DNA from: Liolophura sinensis
Lineage: Eukaryota > Mollusca > Polyplacophora > Chitonida > Chitonidae
Length of the DNA: 64,000 nucleotides
Assembly: GCF_032854445.1 (NCBI RefSeq)
Contig: NC_088306.1
Span: forward strand, 8,582,193-8,646,192
Reading direction: 5' to 3'
Below, in pieces: positions 33,965 through 45,527 of this stretch (positions within the stretch are counted from its first letter, which is position 1; every line of letters starts with the position of its first letter). The translations under genes were made by a program, and so were the position numbers. The notes beneath the pieces are model-generated. The model made no database searches and was not told the origin of the DNA. It was given only the letters and a program-made list of their open reading frames with translations.

Positions 33965-35149
33965 AGTGACAGGGTGCAAACAGTCCTCGAAACTCCTTGA
34001 AAGTGCTTGAAAAATACAGTTTCATTTTCAAGTACTTGAAAGTCCTTAAAAAAGACAAATACTCCTGGAAACTCCTTGAAAGTCTTAGTTTGTCCCGAAC
34101 TTAAATATTGTCTGCTGACCGCCAAGTCTGTATATCGGGAGCTCGCTGATAATTCTCCCATAATCAGGTCTTCCGCTCGCACTCGCCACTGTCGTAAATT
34201 TAGGGCAATTGTTGAAATGGCGATAAAATTTGAAAAAATGCAAATATTTTTGTCAACAAATTTATTCACTTAACAAAAAATACAGGCGTTATACAAAAAC
34301 TACCATAAGAGTTTTATGGGGTGTTTAGCAGATTTTCGCAATTTTTCTTGTGAAAATAATCCACTTACTTTCATTTCAAACGGCCTCATCTCGGCGAAAC
34401 AACAACAACACAATTGTATGGCGATTACATGACAGAACTCTACAAAGGGGGTTCAGCATTGTTGCATTGTGGCAGTGTTCAGCATTATGTTGAAGTAAAT
34501 TAAATGTTTCTGAATAAGTGCCGTTATATAAATGTCTACGCCGTCTGGTTTTCTCCTGTCAGACTGTGTTACTCCAAGGTACTAATCATAATGTTGCATT
34601 TTTTAAAAAATAAACTGAATATACAAATTAATTTCGTAACATTTTTTTCTGATAGAGGAAATTACATTTAATGGGATCCTACAGATAGGTTGAAAAAAGG
34701 ATTGATTTTTTTGTTCAAAAACAAAATACACGCTGCCAAGCATTGGTCCATTATTTTGAAGGCAATTGTTCTAAATGTAAAGTTTGATAAACTCCAGATA
34801 TAGCTGGAAGAGACCAAGCTGGTTCTAGCAGCTACACAAAGGCAGATAAAAACGAATTACAGAAGGAGACCTACAAGAGTCATGGCCGCTAAGGAAGTAT
34901 GGCTAAAGAAAAATAGTATTTACTACAAAATCTGATGAGTGGTTGAAGTGACTGGCTGAAAAAAATACTAAAAATACTGACCCAGAGGAAGCCCTGCATA
35001 ATGATATATGGCGTTCATTTTTTGTACTGAGCCAACGCCGGGCCATGGTATTTTTAAACTAGCCCTGAAAATGACAAAAAATACTCCTGAAAAACTCCTT
35101 GAAAACTCATTGAATTTCATTTTCATATACCTGTATGAACCCTGAGTGA
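33965..35149. mobile_element. Non-autonomous DNA transposon with CAGGGT ends (1.18 kb)
   Basis: Element 33970-35144 starts CAGGGTGCAAACAG and, on the minus strand, CAGGGTTCATACAG. It is flanked by AGTGA on both sides (33965-33969, 35145-35149). Subterminal regions repeat CTCCTTGAAAGT and ACTCCTTGAAAACTC motifs in both orientations. No transposase motif was recognised inside; superfamily unassigned (hAT-like ends are a guess, but hAT duplications are usually 8 bp). Confidence 0.7.
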
Positions 35150-35544
35150 TAATTACTAATTACATTGCATGTAACAAGCAAAATCGTAAATACTTTATTC
35201 AAATGAATGAAGCCTAACATCCTTGGTACATTTAATTCTATTCCTCCTTAATTGTGAATACAATTGGGGAGTTTGAGTTTGAATTTTTAGCGCTAAAGGT
35301 AACAAATGTCCTATTGTACCCTACGGTCGGCCAGAAATGTTAGGCGTCTATTTTTTAATTTATCTATACTACTACGTGGACGTCTGAAAAATTTTCCGTA
35401 AAGTTATTTAAAGTGGATAAACGATGGAGAAAATTGAGTAACTGAACGTACGAGAGCCTTAAACATTCGATTTGTGAAAGAAAGAGGTGTCATTTGAACG
35501 GTGATCCGTAAATTAATGCCACCAAAAGTTGCTTAACAGTTCTC

Positions 35545-35935
35545 ACAAGTCACACGATACTTGGACCTTTTTGCCTTTACCAACAACAGGAAGGCAAAAG
35601 TACGAAAGTGCGAGGTTTGATAGGATCTCGTACTTTCAATCTTTTGTCTTCCGGCGCGTCATGCGCACAGCGATTTAAAATCGGAGGGCAAAAGTACGAA
35701 AATGCGAGGTTTGCTGGAACCTCATCCATTCGTTGTTTCGTTGTTCCATACGTTTTCTATGAATAAAATCTCGAAAGCACTAGAGGACAAAAGAAAATCA
35801 CGAAAGGGCGAAGCCAAAGTACAAAAGTGGAAAGGCCTCGTCATTTTGCTTTGCATTTTCGTACTTTTGTTTCGTCCTGTCATGGTTTTGCCTTTACCTC
35901 GTCCTTTCGTTGTTTTGTTCTTTGGCATTTGTTTT
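35545..35935. repeat. Low-complexity repeat with alternating CGAAA/TTTCG motifs
   Basis: AAAAGTACGAAAATGCGAGG and AGTACGAAAGTGCGAGGTTT on one strand face CATTTTCGTACTTTTGTTTC and TCGTCCTTTCGTTGTTTTG on the other, so the segment is partly self-complementary. Both strands stay open (79 and 68 codons) only because of base composition. Confidence 0.6.
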
Positions 35936-36805
35936 CAGTAGAATTGGCCGCTATCGGCGTCTATATTGGTGTGACATCTTCAGATGTGCATGTCCGCTGA
36001 TATATCGAGGTTGTGTGTCAATGGTGAAGTTGTAGCATTATCTTGTAATAACACATATGAAAAACTACTTTAGTAAGACTGTTCAAATTTGGTACACACT
36101 GTCTTGTCAACATTGCCATAATTAAATAAATTTTAAAAAAATATTTTTCGTTTCATTTCTAACAGATTTTAGAGATACTGGATATTTTACATATAAAGAC
36201 AAATGTTAACCAAAACGAAACTTTGACAGTCCATATAAATACATATACATGAAAATTTCAGTAAAAATACTTTTCTGGTTGACGTTGACGTTTTTGATCG
36301 AGAGTGCAGGTGTGGAGGGTTAGAACTAGGCAATCATTTCTTTTATACTTGTGATTCGGAAATTTACAAAATTATGCTGGGATTTTGAATTTGCACTTTC
36401 TAGTACTTCTGTGAGGCCGATTCTCCGCCTTACCGTACCAGGTCATTTTAACCAATCAGGCACAAGTTGTTTACATACGACGAGGGAGGACTTGTTTCCG
36501 TTGCGATGTCACGCATTCCTTATTTTTAAAGTGGGCCTGAAGGGTACAAGTGAGGTGGCTTGGCGTCACCGGTTTCGCTAATATGACGTATTCAATGGCA
36601 CCCTAACAGTTCCAGATTAAAAGATTATTTACTGAGATATTAAGCACGTTATAAAAAAAAATGCTGTGGGTGTTTAGGTCAGTTTCGACATGCCGTTCAA
36701 AGTAACTATACGGTCATATTATTTGTTGTCTTTCCTTTGAAACCAAAATCTCCAACCAACACATTTATACAAAACAATACAACACTAATAATTCAACTGA
36801 TAACG

Positions 36806-36867
36806 CCTGGCCGCCGTCGTATAAGTGAAATACTCTTGAGAACGGCGTAAAACACCAATCAAATAAT
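36806..36867 (+). repeat. Type 1 SINE tail fragment
   Basis: CTGGCCGCCGTCGTATAAGT, then GAGAACGGCGTAAAACACCA and ATCAAATAAT. Confidence 0.85.
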
Positions 36868-37151
36868 TACATGTAAACAGATACGTAAATGATATCGCCT
36901 CGGTCAGAAAAGATCTACGCTTATCTCAATATAACCTACTAAAGGTCCCATTATAGCACTCTGAGTATCCAGCCAGCCATTGCTAGATTTTTACAAATTT
37001 AAAAAAATTTACACAAAGTAATACGCATGCGTGTAAAAATATATCATATACATAAACAGATGGATAAATACGTGTACATATTTCTGTATTCTGTATTCAC
37101 ACAGATGTGGAATTTTATAAATACACATGTATATGACATCAATAGATCAAC

Positions 37152-37253
37152 AGTTTCCTCCCACCATAACGCTGGCCGCCGTCTTATACATGTAAGTGAA
37201 ATCTTCTTGAATAAAACACCAATCAAATAAATAAATAAATAAATAAATAAATA
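37152..37253 (+). repeat. Type 1 SINE 3' fragment
   Basis: TTTCCTCCCACCATAACGCT, GGCCGCCGTCTTATA, AAAACACCAATCAAAT followed by six AAAT units. Internal 4-8 bp changes relative to consensus. Confidence 0.85.
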
Positions 37254-37566
37254 CAGTATAACTAGATCACAGAATATAGGCCTGAAAATTGGTAAGAGTA
37301 AGGGAATATAGAAGTAAGTATGAATGTATGTATGTGTGTGTGTGTGTATGTGTGGTTGGGTTTTTTCGTCATCTGATCGTAATGGCATGTGAGTGAAATA
37401 TCCAGAGCGAAATATACACATTCCTGCGACGGGAAATTCCTACGTGCATCTATTATATCGCTTATGAATGTATTTGGCGGTTGTCACGCTAATGTAATAT
37501 TTAAAGACGTATCGTTTTAATTTTTTTGGAAAAACTCATGTTGGTTTATTGAAGGCCCCATATATT

Positions 37567-38022
37567 TCATTCGGACGTTTGGGCTTCATCCTTTGAACGA
37601 CGACACCCGTCCTCTGAGATATCTTCTTTCAGAAAAGTGGTGTTAGTACATTTGTACTTGTGATAGCAGTCTTCACATACTGAATATACCTTGGTTATAC
37701 AGCTAACAAGCGTTTCCTCCACACTGTCAGCTATAAATAAACCAAACATCCACTCATAATTACCGTTTGTAAATTGTCCCTTCACTGTTTTAATGCTTAC
37801 ATACAACTCCCTTGCGACACCCACTTGTTGACCTGTCGTGACCCGACAGCTCAGGATTCGACACATATATATGCGACCTACATTGTAGGATACTGCATTG
37901 CCATGTACAAACTGCATAGATGCGCAACCGGCCTTGACCCCTAGACCTAATTGTTTTGTCATCTTGGGATTTTGACTGACTCCCATCAACACAAGATCCG
38001 GTATCTTGGTATAGATAAGCAA
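37567..38022 (-). CDS. Unrecognised open reading frame, possible exon
   Basis: 151 codons ending TGA at 37569-37567, not overlapping a repeat I recognise. The translation has balanced composition with a Cys cluster (VCEDCYHKYKC) and an acidic/basic C-terminus. GRIYMCRILSCRVTTGQQVG vaguely recalls the stretch before the end of PARP-type catalytic domains, but the resemblance is too weak for a call. Start uncertain: an inner ATG opens MTKQLGLGVKAGC. No partner exon was found. It may be a chance frame. Confidence 0.3.
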   Translation of the reverse strand: MLIYTKIPDLVLMGVSQNPKMTKQLGLGVKAGCASMQFVHGNAVSYNVGRIYMCRILSCRVTTGQQVGVARELYVSIKTVKGQFTNGNYEWMFGLFIADSVEETLVSCITKVYSVCEDCYHKYKCTNTTFLKEDISEDGCRRSKDEAQTSE

Positions 38023-38459
38023 AAAGTTTGAGTTTTTATTGACGTATTATAATAACCGTGTACTGTAAATTAAGAACCGCCGAGTTTACTTCAAGTGTGT
38101 ATGCAAAATATAGGACATTCGCATGTACAGGCAATATGTACATACAATCCATACATGCATTACAGGGTAGGTGACCTACTTTGCAGCAAGCGCAGAACAG
38201 ATCAGCCCTAAGGTCTATTCTAGCAACTGAGCTATCACGTAACCTACTGTATTCCAAGTATTTCTTGACAGTAACACTTATTTCGCTGAAATAAGCTCAC
38301 GTACATAAGCTAAGCTGTGATGTTTAAAACACCCTTCTCCGCCCCATTCCTGAAAAAAAATCACATATTGACACCATTTGCCTAAGTTGACGGTTAATGT
38401 GGGAAAGTATATAGGAATATGACTCCATCTCGTCAGAGGCCAAGTCAGTTTTGTATTAT

Positions 38460-38800
38460 TTTCATGATGTTGCTTATTAAAAGTGAAGACAACACAGAAT
38501 TGAGCAATTCAAGACCAGTAACGTGTAATAAATCACAATTGAACATCAGTGCATTACTTAACCTATTTCTGTTCAAGCCATGGTAATTTGAGACAAGTAA
38601 CTTGCCAGAATTTGAGCACTTAAATGAACAGTTAGAATAAAATCCTAACTAAGGAAATTGATAAGAATGCGTATTTCAGCTTTTACGGGTGACCATTTTC
38701 AAACTAACACAGTGTCGTCACTGGCCTGTTCTACATATCATGCTGTGAGTCTTTTATGTCCATTTTGACTGCCTATAGTCTATACATACCACCATCTTAA
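38460..38800 (-). repeat. Dispersed 0.3-kb repeat, copy
   Basis: AATTCAAGACCAGTAACGTG, TTTACGGGTGACCATTT and GTGTCGTCACTGGCC in the reverse orientation of the family. Confidence 0.75.
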
Positions 38801-39384
38801 GAATAAGTATGTGTCAGTGGTCGTAGTAGGACAAGCATGCCTATTTCTATTTCTATCCCGATAAAAATTTCAATCGATATAGGACATGCCAGATGCGAGT
38901 TGAAACCTGGAAGCCTAAAAGAATTAGACTTAGCCGCACAGTGTGACCTCACTTTCGATTTCGATTCAGACGGTTTTGGAGAATGTGTGACTCATGTAAG
39001 TAAATAATATATTGAGACATATACCGGTTCTTTTATTGCATTTAGTTTATTTCCATATCCTTTTATTCACCAGCTTTGCATATCACCCTTTGTGTACATG
39101 TGTATAGGAAACAATAAGTATATATAAAAAAAACAGCTGCCATTCATAAAGAACATAGATTTGAGAAATGTGAATATGGCGACCACTCAAAATGGCCAGC
39201 ATGCAGCTAAACTGGGTATAGTGTTGACAACTGATAGATCTACAAATACTACACATGAATTTTCAAATCTGTCTACTTGCCAAACCCCATTTCGTATACA
39301 GGTATATTTCATTAAGAATAAAAGAAAATCTCCAGAATCAAAAAACCATACTGTATATAGGTCGAGAAAGCTGTGTCTTTTTTC

Positions 39385-39645
39385 AGGGCGAATCCATTCC
39401 GCCAGTGCTACAGGCAGTGAAATATCATACCGAAGACACCAGACATGACACCCTACCCAGAAACATAATACTGACGCCTGGCCATGAGGTTCCTCTGGCC
39501 TTGCTCGAACTTGTAAGGGTTGAACGCCAAACGAGGTAGACACAAGTATCATTTTTAAAGTCTTTGACCCTGACCTCGGTTTGATACCACGTCTCCCGAC
39601 TGCGAGGCCGAAGTTGTAATCATTGGGCCACAGAAACGGCCGCAT
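39385..39645 (-). mobile_element. Type 3 SINE copy
   Basis: The minus strand starts with a tRNA-like head (GGCCCAATGATTACAACTTC, B-box-like GGTATCAAACCGAGG) and continues GAGGAACCTCATGGCCAGGC, GTCATGTCTGGTGTCTTCGG and GCACTGGCGGAATGGATTCG. Same layout as 62597-62895. The 152-codon frame over it is therefore not a gene. Confidence 0.7.
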
Positions 39646-40703
39646 GTTATTGAATAAGAAACTAGACTCTAACTAAGAAATTGCCGCCACTATTATGTTT
39701 GAGCTTTTATCTCATACAAAATTCCACTCCGAAGCGTTTTCATTAATCTATCTTCTCTGTCCTATATGTAAAATGAGAAAAGAAACAATTTCGAATTTCT
39801 TATTCGTTGACACGGTTTGTCGGTAGTCGAGGCTTTATGGCCAGTATAATGTCTTAGGTAAATGAGTTGCTTTTGTCCGAAACGTTCTCCCTAGAAATTG
39901 TTTTTCATTCCTAGTCCCCTTATAGAGCTACGTCATATTTCTATGCAGGCCCAGTCCTATTCATCTGTCCCACCGTCCAATCCATTTTCTGTGGTCATGT
40001 CTTTGAACACATTCACTGGAAATGCATGATAGTTCGTGGAGATAGCTTAGGGACCTATGCATGTGCTTTTTGGTCTTATGCTCTATTTTTGCATTAATTT
40101 GCTGAGATGATCATGGGTCATCCAGCATTTTCAAATCTGTACCTTAATTTACATATTCAAAAGCCTTATTTACATAGCTGTTAGAACAGTCAAATGTCTA
40201 CGTATTCTATTGACAGGATGTTCATGAAGTTCACGAAGCACAGATGGATTTTATGGATTTTCGCAAGGATTGTTCCGTTACTTGGCCAATCCATATTCAC
40301 ATCAGTGGAACGATTTGATTACTTATCGAATTCCTAACGAAAGGCGAGAAAATACGTGCATTTCATTCGAAAAATAAGATTACAACACGGATACACATAC
40401 CAACACCATATAGATCGTGGCAGTAGTTTGTCTACGGGTGCGTGGCGAGAGCTGCGGAGTGGGAGTACGTGTTTAGAGATGGCACAGAACTCCCTTTGAC
40501 AAATGTATGTACGAATTACCTCCCCTCAACTAGCCCGAGCGCTCCGTGAATTTATCTCGCAATAATTTAACCTGATTATGGTTCTTCTTAAATGACATCT
40601 GATATCTAACCAAATTTATTTTTTAATATTTCCTTTTTATCAGAATTGCGTGAGAACTTAACTTTGGGATCAAAGATTTGAATGAATAATTTATTAGGGT
40701 GTA

Positions 40704-40915
40704 GGGGCCTCCGTGGTCGAGTTGTGCGCGCTGACACACTGACCCAGAAGGTTGCTCTGTGTTCAAGTCTAGCTCATGCTAGCTTCCTATCCGATCGTGA
40801 GTGGGAAGGTCTACAGCAACATGCGGATGGTTGTGGGTTTCCCAGGGGCTCTGTCCGGTAATATTCTTGAGTGAGGCATAAAACACCAATCGTATGAATA
40901 AATAAGTAAATTTTT
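40704..40915 (+). mobile_element. Type 1 SINE with internal deletion
   Basis: Head GGGGCCTCCGTGGTCGAGTT, B box GTGTTCAAGTC; after CTCTGTCCGGTAATATTCTT the ACCATAATG...GTATAAGTGA part is missing. Confidence 0.85.
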
Positions 40916-41214
40916 AGGCTATAGCGTTAAAGTTGCTGCCAAATCGTGGCAAGAACCAGTTATAACCAGTGAACAGTTATGTCTTTCGATATCAGAATAA
41001 CATAAAAAATCTATACAAAAAGGGTATAAAAAGCTTTTCAGATAAGCTAAAATAACACAGATCAGTTTCAAATTATAGTTCAAATCATAATTAGAGTAAA
41101 TATAGTTTCTACGCATTATCAGAATATGTTTCAAAACGTCTTTTCAATATTTAAGTACATCATCGCCAGCGACGCTCTCATGTAATTGAAATATCGCCAA
41201 AGTCTGCACAGTCG

Positions 41215-41480
41215 ACCGGGACATGTCTGATGTCGTATTAACCATCAGTATAGTAGACTACAGCCCAGAGAATGAAACCAGGGCACGGACTACAGTGTGA
41301 AAGTGGGCACACGGACACAGGTAACCCGTGAAACATTGCCTCTTATTAAAACAGCTCAGTTAGGGTTTTATTCTCACTCTTCACGTAAATGCTTAAATGG
41401 TAGCCAGTTATATGTCACCCTACTAAGGGATTAAATAGAATTAGGTAAAAAAAGAAATAAGCTATGAAGTTTTGTCAGTG
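41215..41480 (+). repeat. Dispersed 0.3-kb repeat, copy
   Basis: GGACACAGGTAACCCGTGAA and GCTCAGTTAGGGTTTTATTC, then AAATGCTTAAATGGTAGCC. Confidence 0.7.
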
Positions 41481-41485
41481 CAACC

Positions 41486-41672
41486 TTTATTTATTAATTC
41501 CAATAGTGTCTTCGCCACAATCAATAATATTTTACTTATTCGACTGTGACCTGCATTATGGTGGGACGAAAACGACCAAAGCTCGGGAAAGCCCCAGGAC
41601 AATCCCAGGAACGCTCTGAGAGGAAGCCAGTAGGAGTTGGGCTTGAACTCTCAGCGACCGAATTGCAACACA
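41486..41672 (-). mobile_element. Type 1 SINE, diverged
   Basis: TTTATTTATTAATTCCAATA, then TATTCGACTGTGACCTGCAT, TATGGTGGGACGAAAACGAC and a degraded head GAACTCTCAGCGACCGAATT. Confidence 0.75.
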
Positions 41673-41935
41673 CTAGACGTCATGCATTGGTCTAGAATTG
41701 ATCAATTCCAGCCGTCACACAAAATGGACGTTCCAGAAAACAATCATAGAGAGAAAAGCAGTCCACAGCCTTCAACTATGATGGAAAGACGCAAGGAATG
41801 TTTTCGCCCAATGAATTAATTCACTACGGTAAATGTATTGTGTATTGCGCTAGTGTATAAGTTGTCTATAATCGAATAATGTATTTCAGTTACCTTTTGA
41901 TTGAAACTGTTGATATATATAACGTGACGATATAA

Positions 41936-42002
41936 TTATTTATTTATTTGATTGCTGATTAACGCCGTACTCAAGAATATTTCACTTATACGTGGGCGGC
42001 CA
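41936..42002 (-). repeat. Type 1 SINE tail fragment
   Basis: ATTTATTTATTTGATTGCTG, ACGCCGTACTCAAGAATATT, TATACGTGGGCGGCCAAC. Confidence 0.85.
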
Positions 42003-42674
42003 ACGTGGATATGAACCTTATAACATATAATGGGGGTGGGGTAGGGGAGGGGTGGGAGGGCTCTATTTGTACCTACGGGTACACCTATACAGGGTTGTTG
42101 ATAAATGGGTTTTGACCCCAGTTAAATGTTTTTACAAAATTTCAGTAGGATTGTTGTATAACTAGATTCATGCTCAACTCTGAAACAAGTGCGAATAAAT
42201 ATAAGTATCACTTACGCTAATCTAGGCATTTGACTGTCTTCGGATTTATGCTTCAGTTTTGTAGCTGCCATTTGTGCAGCATTGTCATTTTGTTCTACAT
42301 GTTAGTCGGTGAAATTTCGGTGAAAAGTGTGATACTTTTTAGAAAGCTTGAGTATCCAGCTTTCGATTGCTGCCTTGTCCCTTAAGATTACGCTATAAGT
42401 GACCCGTAGGCCAGCGCGATCTGCGTACAGCAAAGCTTGAGACATCAGAGATATGACCGATCACACCAATGCGGCGATATTCACATGAATTCATCAATAC
42501 CTGAGTTTACCGTAAGCCGATAGAGCCAATCCACCGAGGCGGCGCTGCTGCGTGTGAAGCCTAATACTGAAAGCTGTTGGACAGTTCATCATCCTGACAC
42601 AATGGTGTAGAGAGCATGAAATAAAATTCATAACCGTAGAGGTTATGCTTGGACATATATAAAAAATAAAAACA

Positions 42675-42690
42675 CCCCCCCCCCCCCCAA
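42675..42690. repeat. Poly-C tract
   Basis: Run of 15 or so C after AAAAACA, immediately before a dispersed-repeat copy; similar C runs occur near 12926, 31819, 32319 and 61386. Confidence 0.9.
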
Positions 42691-42945
42691 AACAGGGAAA
42701 CTAGAGCAGTTACGACAGTGTGACAACTGACAAATAGTCTCTTGTTAATATGCCTCGATTTATCGGCGTTTCACTGTAATTGTTCATGTAAATGCATAAA
42801 TAGTACCTACTTATACGCCCCAAGCACCATGAGTTCAGAGAAATAAGCTTAAAACATACAAAAATGATGTGCATAACGTTAAATGCAAATCATTTGACCT
42901 TAAGCAGTATTTTAAAATTACTCGAGTGGTGCGTTGTTGACGCAG
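42690..42945 (+). repeat. Dispersed 0.3-kb repeat, copy
   Basis: GAGCAGTTACGACAGTGTGA, GTTCATGTAAATGCATAAAT and AAAATTACTCGAGTGGTGCG. Confidence 0.65.
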
Positions 42946-43296
42946 CTACGGCGAACTTGTGCTACGGGTAACTTAAGTGTATTTTGGTATTATTTATTAG
43001 TCTTATGGCGTCGCTCGTGAGGCTAAATAGCTAGGTCTTGTATTTACTTTTTAAAAGATGACTACTGTAAAAATGAGGCGGTCGTATTATTCCTTATCTC
43101 CTCCGATTTAGTGGGTGTATGCGCATCAGTGCTTTCATTCGTTCCTAATGAAAGCGATAAGGAGAATGCGCAAGATTAAGCCTAGTCTGGCACGGCTGTT
43201 TCATGTTTCCGGTGTCAGTTTTCAGGTTCTCAGGTAAAAGATCGGCATACTGTGACCAGGTGATGGGAAGAGTGGGCGGGTTGGATAGAAGATCAT

Positions 43297-43445
43297 TCAT
43301 TTTGATTGGAGTTTTACGCCGTACTCATTCTCCGGGACAGAGCCCGGAGGAATCCGACGGCCATTGGCAGGCTGCTGTCAGGCTGGAGAGGAAGAAAGCT
43401 TTCATGAGCCAGAGTCATAGCAATCGCATTGGCGAAGCGCTCCTA
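43297..43445 (-). mobile_element. Type 1 SINE, internally deleted
   Basis: TTTTGATTGGAGTTTTACGC, then GGGACAGAGCCCGGAGGAAT with the middle lost, ending near a degraded CAATCGCATTGGCGAAGCGC. Confidence 0.75.
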
Positions 43446-43544
43446 GGTAGCACTGAATATGCACTGTATGTAAAAATATATCACTCTGATAATATTCTGA
43501 GAAGTTGTTATGTGAACATAATACAGTTAAACCTACAGCGACGG

Positions 43545-44460
43545 TAAACATAAAGCGATGTTACCTTAGTGCGATGTTAAACCCAATGCAATATTAAATT
43601 AAAAGCGACATTAAACCCTAAGCTATATTAAATTAAAGCGACATTAAACCCAGTGCGATATTAAATAAAAGAGCGGCATTATGTTATACTAATATCGTCG
43701 CAGTAATGAACTCAAAGTCACGTTAAGCCCAACATGGTGTTAAACCCGAAGCGATGTTAACCCCACGGTTGTTAAATAAAAAACCAAACTAAGCCCAAAG
43801 TCATACTAACGCGAAAGCGATGTTACATCCCAAATCGATGTTAAACCCACAGCAAAACCATGTCAAGTCGAGAAGTATATCAAATCCAGAGCAATTTTAG
43901 CGCCAGTGCGGTTATAAACCCACAGCTGTTTATACTTAAAGCCATTTCAACCCCAAAGCGATGTTAAACCCATGGCAATGTTATACTTAAAGCCAGGATA
44001 AACCCAAAGCAATGTTAAACCCACAGCGATGTTATTCTCAAAGCAAGGATAGACCCAAAGCAATGTTAAACCCACAGCGATCATTCTCAAAGCCAGGATA
44101 AACCAAAGGCAATGTTGAACCCACAGCGATGTTATTCTCGAAGCCAGGATAAACCCAAAGCAATGTTAAACCCACAGCGATCATTCTCAAAGCTAGGATA
44201 AACCCAAGGCAATGTTAAACTCACAGCGATGTTATTTTCAAAGCCAGGATAAACGCCAAAGCAATGTTAACCCCACAGCCATGTTATACTTAAAGCCAAG
44301 ATAAACCCACAACGATATTATACTCAACGCTAGGTGGAACCCACAGCGATGTCAAACCCACGGCGATGCTACACTCAAAGGCAAGGTAAAACCCGCAGCG
44401 ATGTTAAACCTACAGCTATTTTATACTCAAAGCTAGGTTATATCTAAAGAGATGTAAAAC
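43545..44460. repeat. 17-bp minisatellite with 51-bp higher-order unit
   Basis: Basic motif AAACCCACAGCGATGTT (17 bp) in many variants. From about 43960 to 44290 three kinds of unit alternate in a fixed order (AGCAATGTTAAACCCA, CAGCGATGTTATTCTC, AAAGCCAGGATAAACCC), giving a 51-bp higher-order period; outer parts are more disordered, so the array spread from the middle. Confidence 0.88.
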
Positions 44461-44479
44461 TCAAGGAACAAAAAGCAAA

Positions 44480-44826
44480 AGAGACACGGGCTGTTCTAAC
44501 ATTTTAGATCTAGAATACTCGATCCATAGCAGCGACGACAATGTAATAGTTGTCAAATGGTCGCACGTATCCGGTGAAATACGCGCTCTTGTCAGTTTAC
44601 CTCAGTCAGTGTTTTATTCTAAGTGTTCATGTAAATGCGTAAATAGTTGCAAATTACACCCCACTTGGCACAATGACTTAAGCAGAATTAGGTAAAGAAA
44701 ATGGATTGATGTTAATTACAATTTATTAGACCTCACAGGTTAGAATTTCTCAAAATGCTGTGCTGTCTTCCCATTTAATATAAAATAACATTAGGACAAT
44801 GCGAACGGACTATAGTCTATTTCTTT
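44480..44826 (+). repeat. Dispersed 0.3-kb repeat, longest copy
   Basis: TAGCAGCGACGACAATGTAA, GTTTACCTCAGTCAGTGTTT, CCACTTGGCACAATGACTTA, CAATTTATTAGACCTCACAG and TTAATATAAAATAACATTAG define the full element. Confidence 0.8.
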
Positions 44827-45527
44827 TAGAGAGTCGACTATATTCAGCTCTCTGTAGAATCAGTCATTTTTGCTACAAAAAATTACAGCTACACGTAACA
44901 CGTAATTGTCAGTGACACGTAACAACACTTGCTCTATATATGGATATGTTGGAAGTCCACATTCTTGGAAAGAAAATCAAATTAAAACACTTTTTCTAAG
45001 TTATAACGTTAAACTGCATTAGCTCAGTTTTGAGGCCAAGAACTCATTGTCTCGGGTGACGTCATAATTGTTAAAAAGACAGAGTAATTTGCTTTACAAT
45101 AGGTGCAACAACCAGTGGTTAGAACTAACACACAGTAACACAGCCTACACTACACTTCAACGAATACACTACATTGTGTTTTATAACTTCCTAATATCTA
45201 TTTTTAAAATCATTCTGCCACGAGATCATATATTACAAGAGATAAAATTCATTTATTAAGGTTATGTTACACTAAACGTGTTAACAATTTCAAATTTCAA
45301 CAATTTCAACCATGCCACTGGTTTTGGAATAATTATGACGTCACCCGAGGCAATGGGTTCTTGCCATCTAAACCGAGCTTATGGATTTTGAACATTATAA
45401 ATTAGAAAAAGTGTTCTAACATATCAATTTTTAGAGATTATGTTGTTGCGTGTCACTGACTAAAGGCAATTTTGGTAGTGATTATGACTGATTTTACAGA
45501 CACTGAATGCAGGCGACTCTCTATATT
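44827..45527. mobile_element. Foldback/MITE-like element with about 200-bp inverted ends
   Basis: Left arm TTAGAGAGTCGACTATATTC, AATCAGTCATTTTTGCTAC, GTCAGTGACACGTAACAACA, CATTGTCTCGGGTGACGTCA; the right arm from 45527 backwards reads TATAGAGAGTCGCCTGCATT, AATCAGTCATAATCACTACC, GTCAGTGACACGCAACAACA, CATTGCCTCGGGTGACGTCA. The middle (about 45070-45320) is AT-rich with no coding capacity. Confidence 0.82.

Noticed and set aside
33889-34269. 126-codon frame with repeated FKxFQ words
   Set aside because: It is translation of subterminal CTTGAAAGT repeats of the CAGGGT-ended element.
39187-39645. 152-codon minus-strand frame
   Set aside because: Largely a type 3 SINE, matched by the copy at 62.6 kb.
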